A stretch of 7,872 nucleotides of DNA from Streptomyces sp. NRRL WC-3549. GTDB taxonomy: Bacteria; Actinomycetota; Actinomycetes; Streptomycetales; Streptomycetaceae. The stretch is taken from positions 59,385 to 67,256 of the forward strand of contig NZ_KL585395.1 in assembly GCF_000721935.1 (NCBI RefSeq). The letters run 5' to 3'. Below, in pieces: positions 1-5,233 of this stretch; within the stretch, counting starts at the first letter, position 1, and every line of letters begins with the position of its first letter. The notes under the pieces were generated by a model. It worked only from the letters and a program-made list of their open reading frames with translations, searched no databases and was not told the DNA's origin. A program made the translations under genes and the position numbers.

Positions 1-61
1 GGGAACAGCCTGCCGCAGGCGCACCCACCCCCCACGCACCGGCACCCACACCCGCCCCTCC
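1..61. other. Non-coding edge downstream of malY-like gene
   Basis: This stretch follows the stop codon of the aminotransferase gene. It holds one short inverted repeat, GCCTGC/GCAGGC around positions 8-20 with almost no loop, which is too weak to call a terminator with confidence. The rest is C-rich sequence with no recognisable gene end. Confidence 0.3.
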
Positions 62-1258
62 CTACCGCACCACCACCCCCAGCCCCCGCACCAACGCGTC
101 CACCCCCGCCTCCACCTTGCTCCGCGGGCACCCCGCGTTCAGCCGCAGGAAGCCCGGCGCCCCGTACACCGCCCCCGGCATGATCGCGACCTTCTCCCGC
201 TCGATCAGCACCCGCTGCACCACCTCGTCGTCCACCCCGTCCGCGCGGCCCACACCCAGCGGTCTCAGGTCGATCCACGCCAGATAGCCCGCCTGCGGCG
301 GCTCCCACGCCAGCTGGGGGAACGCCCCGTTCAACCGCTCCGCGACCAGCGCCAGGTTCTCCGCGACATACGCCCGGGCCGCGTCCAGCCACGCCCCGCC
401 CTCCCGGTACGCCGCGATGTGCGCGGTCAGCGACAGCACCGCGGGCGAGGCGAGCCCCTCGGCCGTCTCCATCCTGCGGAGGAACTCCGCCCGCTCCGCC
501 GGATCACCGATGAAGCCGTACGACCCCGTCAGCGCCGGGAAGTTGAACGCCTTCGACCCCGAGGTGATCACCGCCCAGCGTCCGTCACCCCCGGCCCCGT
601 CACCCCCGACCCGCGTCCACGGCACATGCCGGTGCCCGTCGTGCACGAAGTCCGCGTGGATCTCGTCACTGATCACCGCGACCCCGTGGCGCCGGGCGAG
701 CGCGGCCGTCTCCCGCAGCTCGGTCTCCGTCCACACCCGCCCCGTCGGGTTGTGCGGCGAGCACAGCACGAGCACCCTGGCGTCCGCCCGCGCCAGCTCG
801 CGTTCCAACGCCTCGTCGTCCCCCACCGGTACGCCGCGCAGCTCCCGTCCGAGCCCGGTGACCGCTTTGCGGAAACCGTCGTACGTGGGGGTGTGGACCA
901 CGACGCCGTCCCCCTGCGCCGTCCACATCTGGAGGAGTTGCGAGAGCTGGCTCAGCACGGACGGCCCGTAGACCAGCCGGCCGGTGTCCACCTCGGTGCC
1001 GTACCGGGTCGCGTACCAGTGCGCGATCGCCGACCGGAAGTCGTCCTGCTGCCAGGTGGTGTAACCGAGCACCCCGTGGTCGAGCCGGGCCCGCAGCGCG
1101 GCCAGCACCTCGGGCGCGGTCTCGAAGTCCATGTCGGAGATGGTGAAGGGCAGCAGGCCGTCCACCCCGAACCGGTCGGCGACCCCGTCCCACTGGACGC
1201 ACCAGGTGCCCCGCCGGTCGATGACGGTGTCGAAGTCGTAGCGCGCTCGCGTACTCAC
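62..1258 (-). CDS. MalY/PatB family PLP-dependent C-S lyase / aminotransferase
   Basis: A 398-residue fold-type I PLP enzyme, the usual length for the MalY/PatB group. That group cleaves the C-S bond of cystathionine or cysteine conjugates and often keeps some aminotransferase activity. Visible motifs: SDMDF near residues 41-45, SPHNPTGRVW at 167-176, SDEIHADF at 197-204 (Asp and His near the cofactor, typical of MalY), SGSKAFNF with the probable Schiff-base lysine K236, and FLRLNAGCPR at 370-379 with the substrate carboxylate-binding arginine. The start is GTG, giving MSTRARYDFD, because GGAGGG lies 6 nt upstream; an in-frame ATG 45 nt further upstream lies in the fba terminator region and adds residues unlike the family. 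It is 78 nt downstream of fba. The substrate cannot be read from sequence: cystathionine beta-lyase is the default guess, but PatB-like desulfhydrase or malodorant-precursor lyase activity is equally possible. Confidence 0.9.
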   Translation of the reverse strand: MSTRARYDFDTVIDRRGTWCVQWDGVADRFGVDGLLPFTISDMDFETAPEVLAALRARLDHGVLGYTTWQQDDFRSAIAHWYATRYGTEVDTGRLVYGPSVLSQLSQLLQMWTAQGDGVVVHTPTYDGFRKAVTGLGRELRGVPVGDDEALERELARADARVLVLCSPHNPTGRVWTETELRETAALARRHGVAVISDEIHADFVHDGHRHVPWTRVGGDGAGGDGRWAVITSGSKAFNFPALTGSYGFIGDPAERAEFLRRMETAEGLASPAVLSLTAHIAAYREGGAWLDAARAYVAENLALVAERLNGAFPQLAWEPPQAGYLAWIDLRPLGVGRADGVDDEVVQRVLIEREKVAIMPGAVYGAPGFLRLNAGCPRSKVEAGVDALVRGLGVVVR

Positions 1259-1261
1259 AGC

Positions 1262-1270
1262 GGTCCCTCC
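1262..1270 (-). promoter_or_regulatory. Ribosome binding site deciding the GTG start
   Basis: The minus strand reads GGAGGGACC here. The GGAGGG core ends 6 nt before the GTG at 1258. It matches the anti-Shine-Dalgarno of actinobacterial 16S rRNA and supports GTG over the upstream ATG. Confidence 0.7.
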
Positions 1271-1288
1271 GGGTCTCCGGACGTGCCA

Positions 1289-1320
1289 CGGGCCCGGCTC
1301 CACGAGGGAGGCCGGGCCCG
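1289..1320 (-). terminator. fba terminator hairpin
   Basis: Perfect 10-bp arms CGGGCCCGGC (1289-1298) and GCCGGGCCCG (1311-1320) flank a 12-nt loop. The hairpin begins 17 nt past the fba stop codon. There is no U-tract, which is common for Streptomyces terminators. It lies 30 nt upstream of the malY-like start codon, so either read-through or a promoter at the 3' end of fba must supply that gene. Confidence 0.65.
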
Positions 1321-1336
1321 AGACGTCCGTGCGTAC

Positions 1337-2359
1337 TTACTTCAGCTTGGTGCCCGTGGAACGCAGGTTGGCACAGGCTTCCGTGACACGCGCGGCCATG
1401 CCCGCCTCGGCCGACTTGCCCCAGCTGCGCGGGTCGTAGACCTTCTTGTTGCCGACCTCGCCGTCGACCTTCAGCACGCCGTCGTAGTTGCGGAACATGT
1501 GGTCCACGATCGGGCGGGTGAAGGCGTACTGGGTGTCGGTGTCGAGGTTCATCTTCACGACGCCGTTCTCCAGCGCGGTGGCGATCTCCTCGGCCGTGGA
1601 GCCGGAGCCGCCGTGGAAGACGAAGTCGAACGGCGACGTCTTGCCGTACTTGGCGCCGACGCCCTCCTGGAGGTCCTTCAGGAGCTCCGGGCGCAGGACG
1701 ACGTTGCCCGGCTTGTAGACGCCGTGGACGTTGCCGAAGGACGCGGCCAGCAGGTAGCGGCCCTTCTCACCCAGACCGAGCGCCTCGGCGGTGCGCAGGG
1801 CGTCGTCGACGGTGGTGTACAGCTCGTCGTTGATCTCGTGGGTGACGCCGTCCTCCTCGCCACCGGTCGGGGTGATCTCGACCTCAAGGATGATCTTGGC
1901 GGCGGCGGCCTTCGCCAGCAGCTCCTGGCCGATGGCCAGGTTGTCGGCGAGGGTCTCGGCCGATCCGTCCCACATGTGGGACTGGAACAGCGGGTTCTGG
2001 CCCTTGGCGACGCGCTCCGCGGAGACGTCGAGCAGCGGGCGGACGTAGCCGTCCAGCTTGTCCTTGGGGCAGTGGTCGGTGTGCAGGGCGACCGTGATGT
2101 CGTACTTGGCGGCGACGACGTGCGCGAACTCGGCCAGGGCGACCGCGCCCGTGACCATGTCCTTGTTGTACTGGCCGCCCAGGAACTCGGCCCCACCGGT
2201 GGAGATCTGGACGATGCCGTCGCTCTCCGCCTCCGCGAAGCCGCGCAGTGCAGCGTGCAGGGTCTGGGTCGACGTCACATTGATGGCCGGGTAGGCGAAC
2301 TTGCCTGCCTTCGCCCGGTCGAGCATCTCGGCGTAGACCTCGGGGGTTGCGATGGGCAT
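1337..2359 (-). CDS. fba: Class II fructose-bisphosphate aldolase
   Basis: A 340-residue cytosolic zinc-dependent aldolase that reversibly splits fructose 1,6-bisphosphate into glyceraldehyde 3-phosphate and dihydroxyacetone phosphate, serving glycolysis and gluconeogenesis. The class II signature is complete: ALHTDHCPKDK at 91-101 with catalytic Asp95 and zinc ligand His96, EVEITPTGGEEDG at 159-171, FGNVHG with zinc ligand His212, FHGGSG with His249 and the phosphate-binding glycines, and KMNLDTDTQYAF at 269-280. Length and motif order match the long FbaA-type actinobacterial enzymes. The start ATG giving MPIATPEVYAEM is set by AAGGAG at 2367-2372, 7 nt upstream; the frame stays open for another 34 codons, but these are leader sequence. 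Strong hairpins bound it on both sides, so it is probably monocistronic. No clear promoter hexamers are visible upstream. Confidence 0.98.
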   Translation of the reverse strand: MPIATPEVYAEMLDRAKAGKFAYPAINVTSTQTLHAALRGFAEAESDGIVQISTGGAEFLGGQYNKDMVTGAVALAEFAHVVAAKYDITVALHTDHCPKDKLDGYVRPLLDVSAERVAKGQNPLFQSHMWDGSAETLADNLAIGQELLAKAAAAKIILEVEITPTGGEEDGVTHEINDELYTTVDDALRTAEALGLGEKGRYLLAASFGNVHGVYKPGNVVLRPELLKDLQEGVGAKYGKTSPFDFVFHGGSGSTAEEIATALENGVVKMNLDTDTQYAFTRPIVDHMFRNYDGVLKVDGEVGNKKVYDPRSWGKSAEAGMAARVTEACANLRSTGTKLK

Positions 2360-2405
2360 CTGTCCGCTCCTTGGGATGTGCGGGTGTGCGTGCTGGTCCC
2401 TGACC

Positions 2406-2433
2406 TGGGGGGCGACGTCATCGTCGCCCCCCA
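2406..2433. promoter_or_regulatory. 12-bp inverted repeat in the fba leader
   Basis: The plus strand reads TGGGGGGCGACG (2406-2417), tetraloop TCAT, then CGTCGCCCCCCA (2422-2433): 12 perfect pairs. It lies 47 nt upstream of the fba start codon. As RNA it would be a very stable 5'-leader hairpin. If transcription starts near 2426, using the weak -10-like AAAGAT at 2433-2438, it would instead overlap the start site like an operator. It has no U-tract in the fba direction, so simple termination is not favoured. Confidence 0.5.
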
Positions 2434-2462
2434 TCTTTCCAGACTCCCGCTCCGGCTCCACC

Positions 2463-2489
2463 CCGCCCGGTCCCGCGCATGCCGGGCGG
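2463..2489. repeat. 8-bp inverted repeat upstream of fba
   Basis: Arms CCGCCCGG (2463-2470) and CCGGGCGG (2482-2489) flank an 11-nt loop. It lies between the parS-centred terminator and the fba leader hairpin. It may be part of the fba promoter region or a second terminator stem; in sequence this rich in GC a chance repeat is also possible. Confidence 0.3.
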
Positions 2490-2496
2490 ACACACC

Positions 2497-2536
2497 CGAG
2501 GGGTGGACGGTTTCACGTGAAACAGTCCACCCCTCG
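2497..2536 (-). terminator. pyrE terminator, 40-bp palindrome centred on parS
   Basis: Outer arms CGAGGGGTGGAC (2497-2508) and GTCCACCCCTCG (2525-2536) are perfectly complementary. Between them lie a single G/A mismatched pair (2509/2524) and the 14-bp palindrome at 2510-2523. All parts share one centre, so the whole 40 bp is a palindrome with one mismatch. It begins 13 nt past the pyrE stop and suits a factor-independent terminator for pyrE. Confidence 0.65.
2510..2523. other. parS: parS centromere-like site (ParB binding)
   Basis: GTTTCACGTGAAAC is a perfect 14-bp palindrome and identical to the known Streptomyces parS sequence; it is also the core of the 16-bp parS of Bacillus subtilis. 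ParB binds parS, loads on DNA as a CTP-dependent clamp and spreads, organising the origin region for segregation by ParA, which in Streptomyces matters most during sporulation. The site is intergenic, as many parS copies are. Chance occurrence of this exact AT-containing palindrome in such GC-rich DNA is very unlikely. Confidence 0.93.
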
Positions 2537-2549
2537 ACAAACGTGCAGG

Positions 2550-3089
2550 TCAGGCCAGGCCGAGGTCGCCGACCGAGTACACGTGGAGGTAGGGCAGACC
2601 CGCCTCGGCGATGGCGGGGGCAGCGCCCCGCTCCACGATCACGGCGACGGCGACGACCTCGCCACCGGCCTCACGCACCGCCTCGACCGCGGTCAGCGGC
2701 GATCCGCCGGTCGTGGAGGTGTCCTCGACGACGAGGCAGCGGCGCCCCTTGACATCGGTGCCCTCGATCCGGCGCTGCATCCCGTGGGCCTTCTGCGCCT
2801 TGCGGACCACGAAGGCGTCCAGGCGCTTCCCGCGCGCGGCGGAGGCGTGCAGCATCGAGGTGGCGACCGGGTCGGCGCCCAGGGTCAGGCCGCCGACGCA
2901 GTCGTAGTCCAGCTCGGCGGTGGCGTCGAGCATCACCTGGCCGACCATCGGTGCGGCCTCGCCGTCCAGCGTGATCCGGCGCAGGTCGATGTACCAGTCG
3001 GCTTCCAGACCCGAGGAGAGGGTCACCTTGCCGTGTACCACGGCCTTGTCCTTGATCTGCTGGAGCAGCTCAGCACGTACGTCAGTCAT
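2550..3089 (-). CDS. pyrE: Orotate phosphoribosyltransferase
   Basis: A 179-residue cytosolic enzyme that joins orotate to PRPP to make orotidine 5'-monophosphate, the fifth step of de novo pyrimidine synthesis. The PRPP-binding loop motif LVVEDTSTTGGSP is at 119-131. Also visible are the substrate-contact stretch SSGLEADWYIDLRRI at 25-39, GLTLGADPVA at 67-76 and the mobile-loop region VVRKAQKAHGMQRRIEG at 94-110. Length and ends (MTDVRAELLQQIKDK to GDLGLA) match Streptomyces PyrE, so it looks complete and active. The start ATG has no convincing Shine-Dalgarno, but TACCCT ends 7 nt upstream, suggesting a leaderless transcript. It stands apart from other pyr genes, 77 nt downstream of the epimerase gene with a hairpin between them, and ends just before the parS-containing terminator. 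Confidence 0.96.
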   Translation of the reverse strand: MTDVRAELLQQIKDKAVVHGKVTLSSGLEADWYIDLRRITLDGEAAPMVGQVMLDATAELDYDCVGGLTLGADPVATSMLHASAARGKRLDAFVVRKAQKAHGMQRRIEGTDVKGRRCLVVEDTSTTGGSPLTAVEAVREAGGEVVAVAVIVERGAAPAIAEAGLPYLHVYSVGDLGLA

Positions 3090-3096
3090 GCCCACG

Positions 3097-3102
3097 AGGG
3101 TA
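3097..3102 (-). promoter_or_regulatory. Candidate -10 box of leaderless pyrE
   Basis: TACCCT fits the Streptomyces TANNNT -10 pattern and ends 7 nt before the pyrE ATG, so initiation would fall on or next to the start codon. I find no good TTGAC-like -35 at 16-19 nt. Confidence 0.4.
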
Positions 3103-3130
3103 AGCGCTGGCGCCACCACCGCCGTCCCGT

Positions 3131-3161
3131 GGCCCCGCCGGGTCTCACCGCCGGCGGGGCC
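3131..3161 (-). terminator. Terminator hairpin after the epimerase gene
   Basis: Perfect 11-bp arms GGCCCCGCCGG (3131-3141) and CCGGCGGGGCC (3151-3161) flank a 9-nt loop. It starts 5 nt after the epimerase stop codon and lies 41 nt upstream of the pyrE start. It would separate the two genes; attenuation of read-through into pyrE is possible. Confidence 0.65.
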
Positions 3162-3166
3162 CGAGG

Positions 3167-3961
3167 TCAGAGCCGGGTCCAGCTCCACGTCGAGGCGATC
3201 TCCAGCGGATCGATCGGGGTGACCAGACGGGGCGTGCTGTTCAGCCCGTTCGGCGGGCCCGACTGGGGTTCGACGCAGACCGCTTCCGCCTGCTCGTCGT
3301 AGATCACGACCCATTCGTCGCGGCTCTTGACGGTGAGCTCCAGCTGTTCGGGCCAGGTCAGCTTCACCTCGACGCCGTCCGGCATCCCGAAGCAGTCGTC
3401 CCAGGGGCCGGGCAGGGGGTCGATCCGGTGGCCGGTCGGGAGGTGGTCGTCGCCGCGCTCCTCCTGCCAGGCGGCCGAGAAGTCGATGCGTACGTCCTGG
3501 CCGCCGGTGTTGCGGAGGAACCAGGGGTGCCACCCGGCCTGGGCCGGGAAGGAGTTCCCGTACGTCTCGACGCCGAGGTGGAGCGTCAGCGTGTCCTCGG
3601 TCAGCTCGAAGGACTGGGTCACCCGGCCCTCGTACGGCCACGGGTCGGCCAGGTCGTAGAAGAAGGCCGCCTCCGCGTCGTCCTGCCGGGCGAGCTGCCA
3701 GGCGGTGTCGCGCCCGGTGCCGTGGATGGCGTACGGCGGGGAGTTCAGGGGCAGCTGGTGGAGCTCACCGCCGTTGCGGAACAGGCCGTTCTCGGTACGG
3801 CCGCACCAGGGCACCATCGGGAAGCAGCCGTACCGCTCGCCCTGGCGCAGCAGCTCGGTGCCGCCGATCCGGAAGCTGCTGATCCGGCAGCCGTGGACGG
3901 GGTCGACGATCAACTCGGCGTCGCCGGCGGTCAGCCGGACGTTCTTCGTAGCTCTGCTCAC
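3167..3961 (-). CDS. Aldose 1-epimerase (galactose mutarotase-like) family protein
   Basis: A 264-residue cytosolic protein of the galactose-mutarotase superfamily, which interconverts alpha and beta anomers of hexoses or hexose phosphates. Numbering from the upstream ATG at 3967: the N-terminal beta strands include the family-typical FPMVPWCGRTENGLF at 49-63; YAIHG carries conserved His82; GWHPWF carries His147; CVEPQSGPPNGLN carries Glu233. These match the two histidines and the catalytic glutamate of GalM, so the active site appears intact. Two starts compete: ATG at 3967 and GTG at 3961. I favour GTG because TAGTGT ends exactly 7 nt before it, as in a leaderless mRNA, while the ATG lies only 1 nt after that hexamer and neither has a usable Shine-Dalgarno. 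It begins 39 nt after the SRPBCC stop. The substrate is unknown, and no galactose operon is present. Confidence 0.9.
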   Translation of the reverse strand: MSRATKNVRLTAGDAELIVDPVHGCRISSFRIGGTELLRQGERYGCFPMVPWCGRTENGLFRNGGELHQLPLNSPPYAIHGTGRDTAWQLARQDDAEAAFFYDLADPWPYEGRVTQSFELTEDTLTLHLGVETYGNSFPAQAGWHPWFLRNTGGQDVRIDFSAAWQEERGDDHLPTGHRIDPLPGPWDDCFGMPDGVEVKLTWPEQLELTVKSRDEWVVIYDEQAEAVCVEPQSGPPNGLNSTPRLVTPIDPLEIASTWSWTRL

Positions 3962-3968
3962 GCCCATG

Positions 3969-3974
3969 ACACTA
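3969..3974 (-). promoter_or_regulatory. Candidate -10 box of leaderless epimerase gene
   Basis: TAGTGT matches TANNNT and ends 7 nt before the GTG at 3961. No good -35 element is visible at standard spacing. The site lies in the 39-nt gap after the preceding gene. Confidence 0.35.
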
Positions 3975-4000
3975 CTGGCGCGGCGCCGCCTCCGGCGTCG

Positions 4001-5152
4001 TCACCGCCGTCGCCGCAGGGCCCGGCCGACGACCACCGCCGAGGCGATCGCCAGTGCCGCCGCCGGGGCGATCCAGCGCAGGGTGAGGCCCGCGACGCCC
4101 GATTCGGACGAGGGCACCGGGGCGTACCGGCCGCGCGGCGGGGCGTGGTCGACCTCCTCCGTACTGCGGCCGATCATGGTGCGGCGGGCGTGCGCGGCCT
4201 CGGCCGGCGGCTCGTCGGGCACCGTGAACTCCAGCTCCGCGGACGGCTCCAGGGACGACGGCGGTACGGGTGCATCGAACACGGACGCCGCGTCGGCCCC
4301 CCCGTCGAACTCAGGCGTCCCGTCGGGCTCCCGCTCCGCGTCGGGCTCCCGCTCCGCAGCCGGGGCCGGCTCACCGGCCGGTGCGGGAGCGGAGGATTCC
4401 GGGGTGGCGGCACCCGCCGTCCCGGGATCGGACGGCTCCCCGCCCGGCACACCCGCACCCGCGGGTTCCGCGTGCGCGGAGGAGGGACCCTCAGGCGCCG
4501 GAGACGACTCGTCGGAAGAAGCCCGGCCACCGGCGGAAGGCCCTTCCCCTGCGGAAGGCCGCTCATCGGCCGAAGACCGCGCCCCCGACGCAGCCTGGTC
4601 GTCCGGGCCCGCGGCCGCCCCCACCGGGGGCCCCGCCGCATCCGCGCCCGAAGCGCCCGAGGCGCCCGAGGCGTCCGAGGCGTCCGCCGCGTCGTCCTCG
4701 CCCTCCGCGCCCCGGGACGCCAGGGACTCCGTGACCAGCTGCTGGGTGAAACGGTCCAGCAGCCGCTGCGCCGCGGCGAGCGCCGCCGCCTGCTCCAGGT
4801 CCAGGATGCGGCCGTCACCGCTCGCCGTCCCGGCGTAGCCGATGGTCGTGCCGCCGTCCGTCGGCGCGAGACTCACGATCAGGGCCAGCTTCGCCGAGCC
4901 GGTGCCTCTGGCCTCCACACCCTCCCCCGCCACCGAGAACGTTTCGCCCCCGTCCGCGGGCCGCAGGGTCAGCGCACCCCGGTAGGTGATCGTGTGACTG
5001 CCGACCCGCACCTTCAGGCGCCCCGCCAAGGGGCCCGCCGCGGCGTCGGCGTCCTGCTGGAAGCCGGGGACGCAACGGGCGACGCAGGCGGGATCGCCCA
5101 GCGTCCGCCGAAGGGACGCGACCGGAACCGGAACGAACACCTCATGCTCCAT
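4001..5152 (-). CDS. SRPBCC (CoxG-like) domain protein with long linker and C-terminal membrane anchor
   Basis: 383 residues in three parts. Residues 1-145 fit the SRPBCC/START-like fold of the carbon monoxide dehydrogenase subunit G (CoxG) group: MEHEVFVPVPV, the CVPG turn at 27-30, LKVRVGSHTITYRG at 46-59 and a long amphipathic final helix at 115-145. Residues 146-320 are a low-complexity Ala/Ser/Gly/Pro/Asp/Glu linker with short repeats, surely disordered and acidic. Residues 322-345 (ARRTMIGRSTEEVDHAPP and following) look more constrained. One hydrophobic helix at about 357-377 ends in RALRRRR, giving a tail-anchor topology with the SRPBCC domain in the cytoplasm. No cox genes are nearby, so a CO dehydrogenase role is doubtful; the domain may bind a hydrophobic ligand at the membrane. 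ATG at 5152 is preferred over GTG at 5158 because of family fit and the promoter spacing. The specific function is unknown. Confidence 0.88.
   Translation of the reverse strand: MEHEVFVPVPVASLRRTLGDPACVARCVPGFQQDADAAAGPLAGRLKVRVGSHTITYRGALTLRPADGGETFSVAGEGVEARGTGSAKLALIVSLAPTDGGTTIGYAGTASGDGRILDLEQAAALAAAQRLLDRFTQQLVTESLASRGAEGEDDAADASDASGASGASGADAAGPPVGAAAGPDDQAASGARSSADERPSAGEGPSAGGRASSDESSPAPEGPSSAHAEPAGAGVPGGEPSDPGTAGAATPESSAPAPAGEPAPAAEREPDAEREPDGTPEFDGGADAASVFDAPVPPSSLEPSAELEFTVPDEPPAEAAHARRTMIGRSTEEVDHAPPRGRYAPVPSSESGVAGLTLRWIAPAAALAIASAVVVGRALRRRR
4322..4357 (-). repeat. Tandem 18-bp repeat in the SRPBCC linker
   Basis: GTCGGGCTCCCGCTCCGC occurs twice, head to tail and identical, encoding AEREPD twice (residues 266-277). 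Identity at the DNA level suggests a recent slippage duplication in the disordered linker. Confidence 0.85.
4644..4688 (-). repeat. Five 9-bp tandem units in the SRPBCC linker
   Basis: Five units related to GCGCCCGAG / GCGTCCGAG run head to tail and encode three-residue steps such as DAS and GAS (about residues 156-170). They differ by one or two bases. This is a candidate length-variable microsatellite within the gene. Confidence 0.8.
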
Positions 5153-5160
5153 ACCCACCG

Positions 5161-5189
5161 AGCCTACTCAGCCGCGGCCGTCCCGTCAG
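5161..5189 (-). promoter_or_regulatory. Housekeeping-type promoter of the SRPBCC gene
   Basis: The minus strand has CTGACG (5184-5189) as -35, a 17-nt spacer and TAGGCT (5161-5166) as -10, close to the HrdB pattern TTGACN-17/18-TANNNT. The -10 ends 8 nt before the ATG at 5152, so the mRNA should be leaderless or nearly so. It is the best-formed promoter in the window. Confidence 0.6.
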
Positions 5190-5233
5190 CGCTTCCCCGC
5201 CCCCGTGCCCGCCCGCGTACACCCCGTGTGCCC

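Noticed and set aside
8..20. Hairpin at the left edge as terminator of the malY-like gene
   Set aside because: Only six pairs around a single central base, effectively five with a 3-nt loop, about 40 nt past the stop and with no further support.
419..2752. Plus-strand open frame of 777 codons
   Set aside because: It runs antisense across the malY-like gene, the whole of fba and part of pyrE. It is Arg/Val/Gly/His-rich without domain signatures; open antisense frames are expected in GC-rich DNA.
2550..3641. Extended pyrE frame of 363 codons
   Set aside because: The frame stays open upstream through the hairpin and antisense-like sequence of the epimerase gene. Family length and the MTDVRAELLQQ start place the real start at 3089.
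3965..3967. ATG at 3967 as the epimerase start
   Set aside because: It remains possible, but it lies 1 nt after the TAGTGT hexamer and has no Shine-Dalgarno, so GTG at 3961 fits better.
4644..4688. Short regular repeats as a possible CRISPR array
   Set aside because: Units are 9 bp, contiguous without spacers, in frame, and encode part of a disordered linker.
4174..4818. Minus-strand Arg/Pro-rich frame inside the SRPBCC gene
   Set aside because: It is an alternative frame of the low-complexity linker; the composition is typical of out-of-frame GC-rich sequence.
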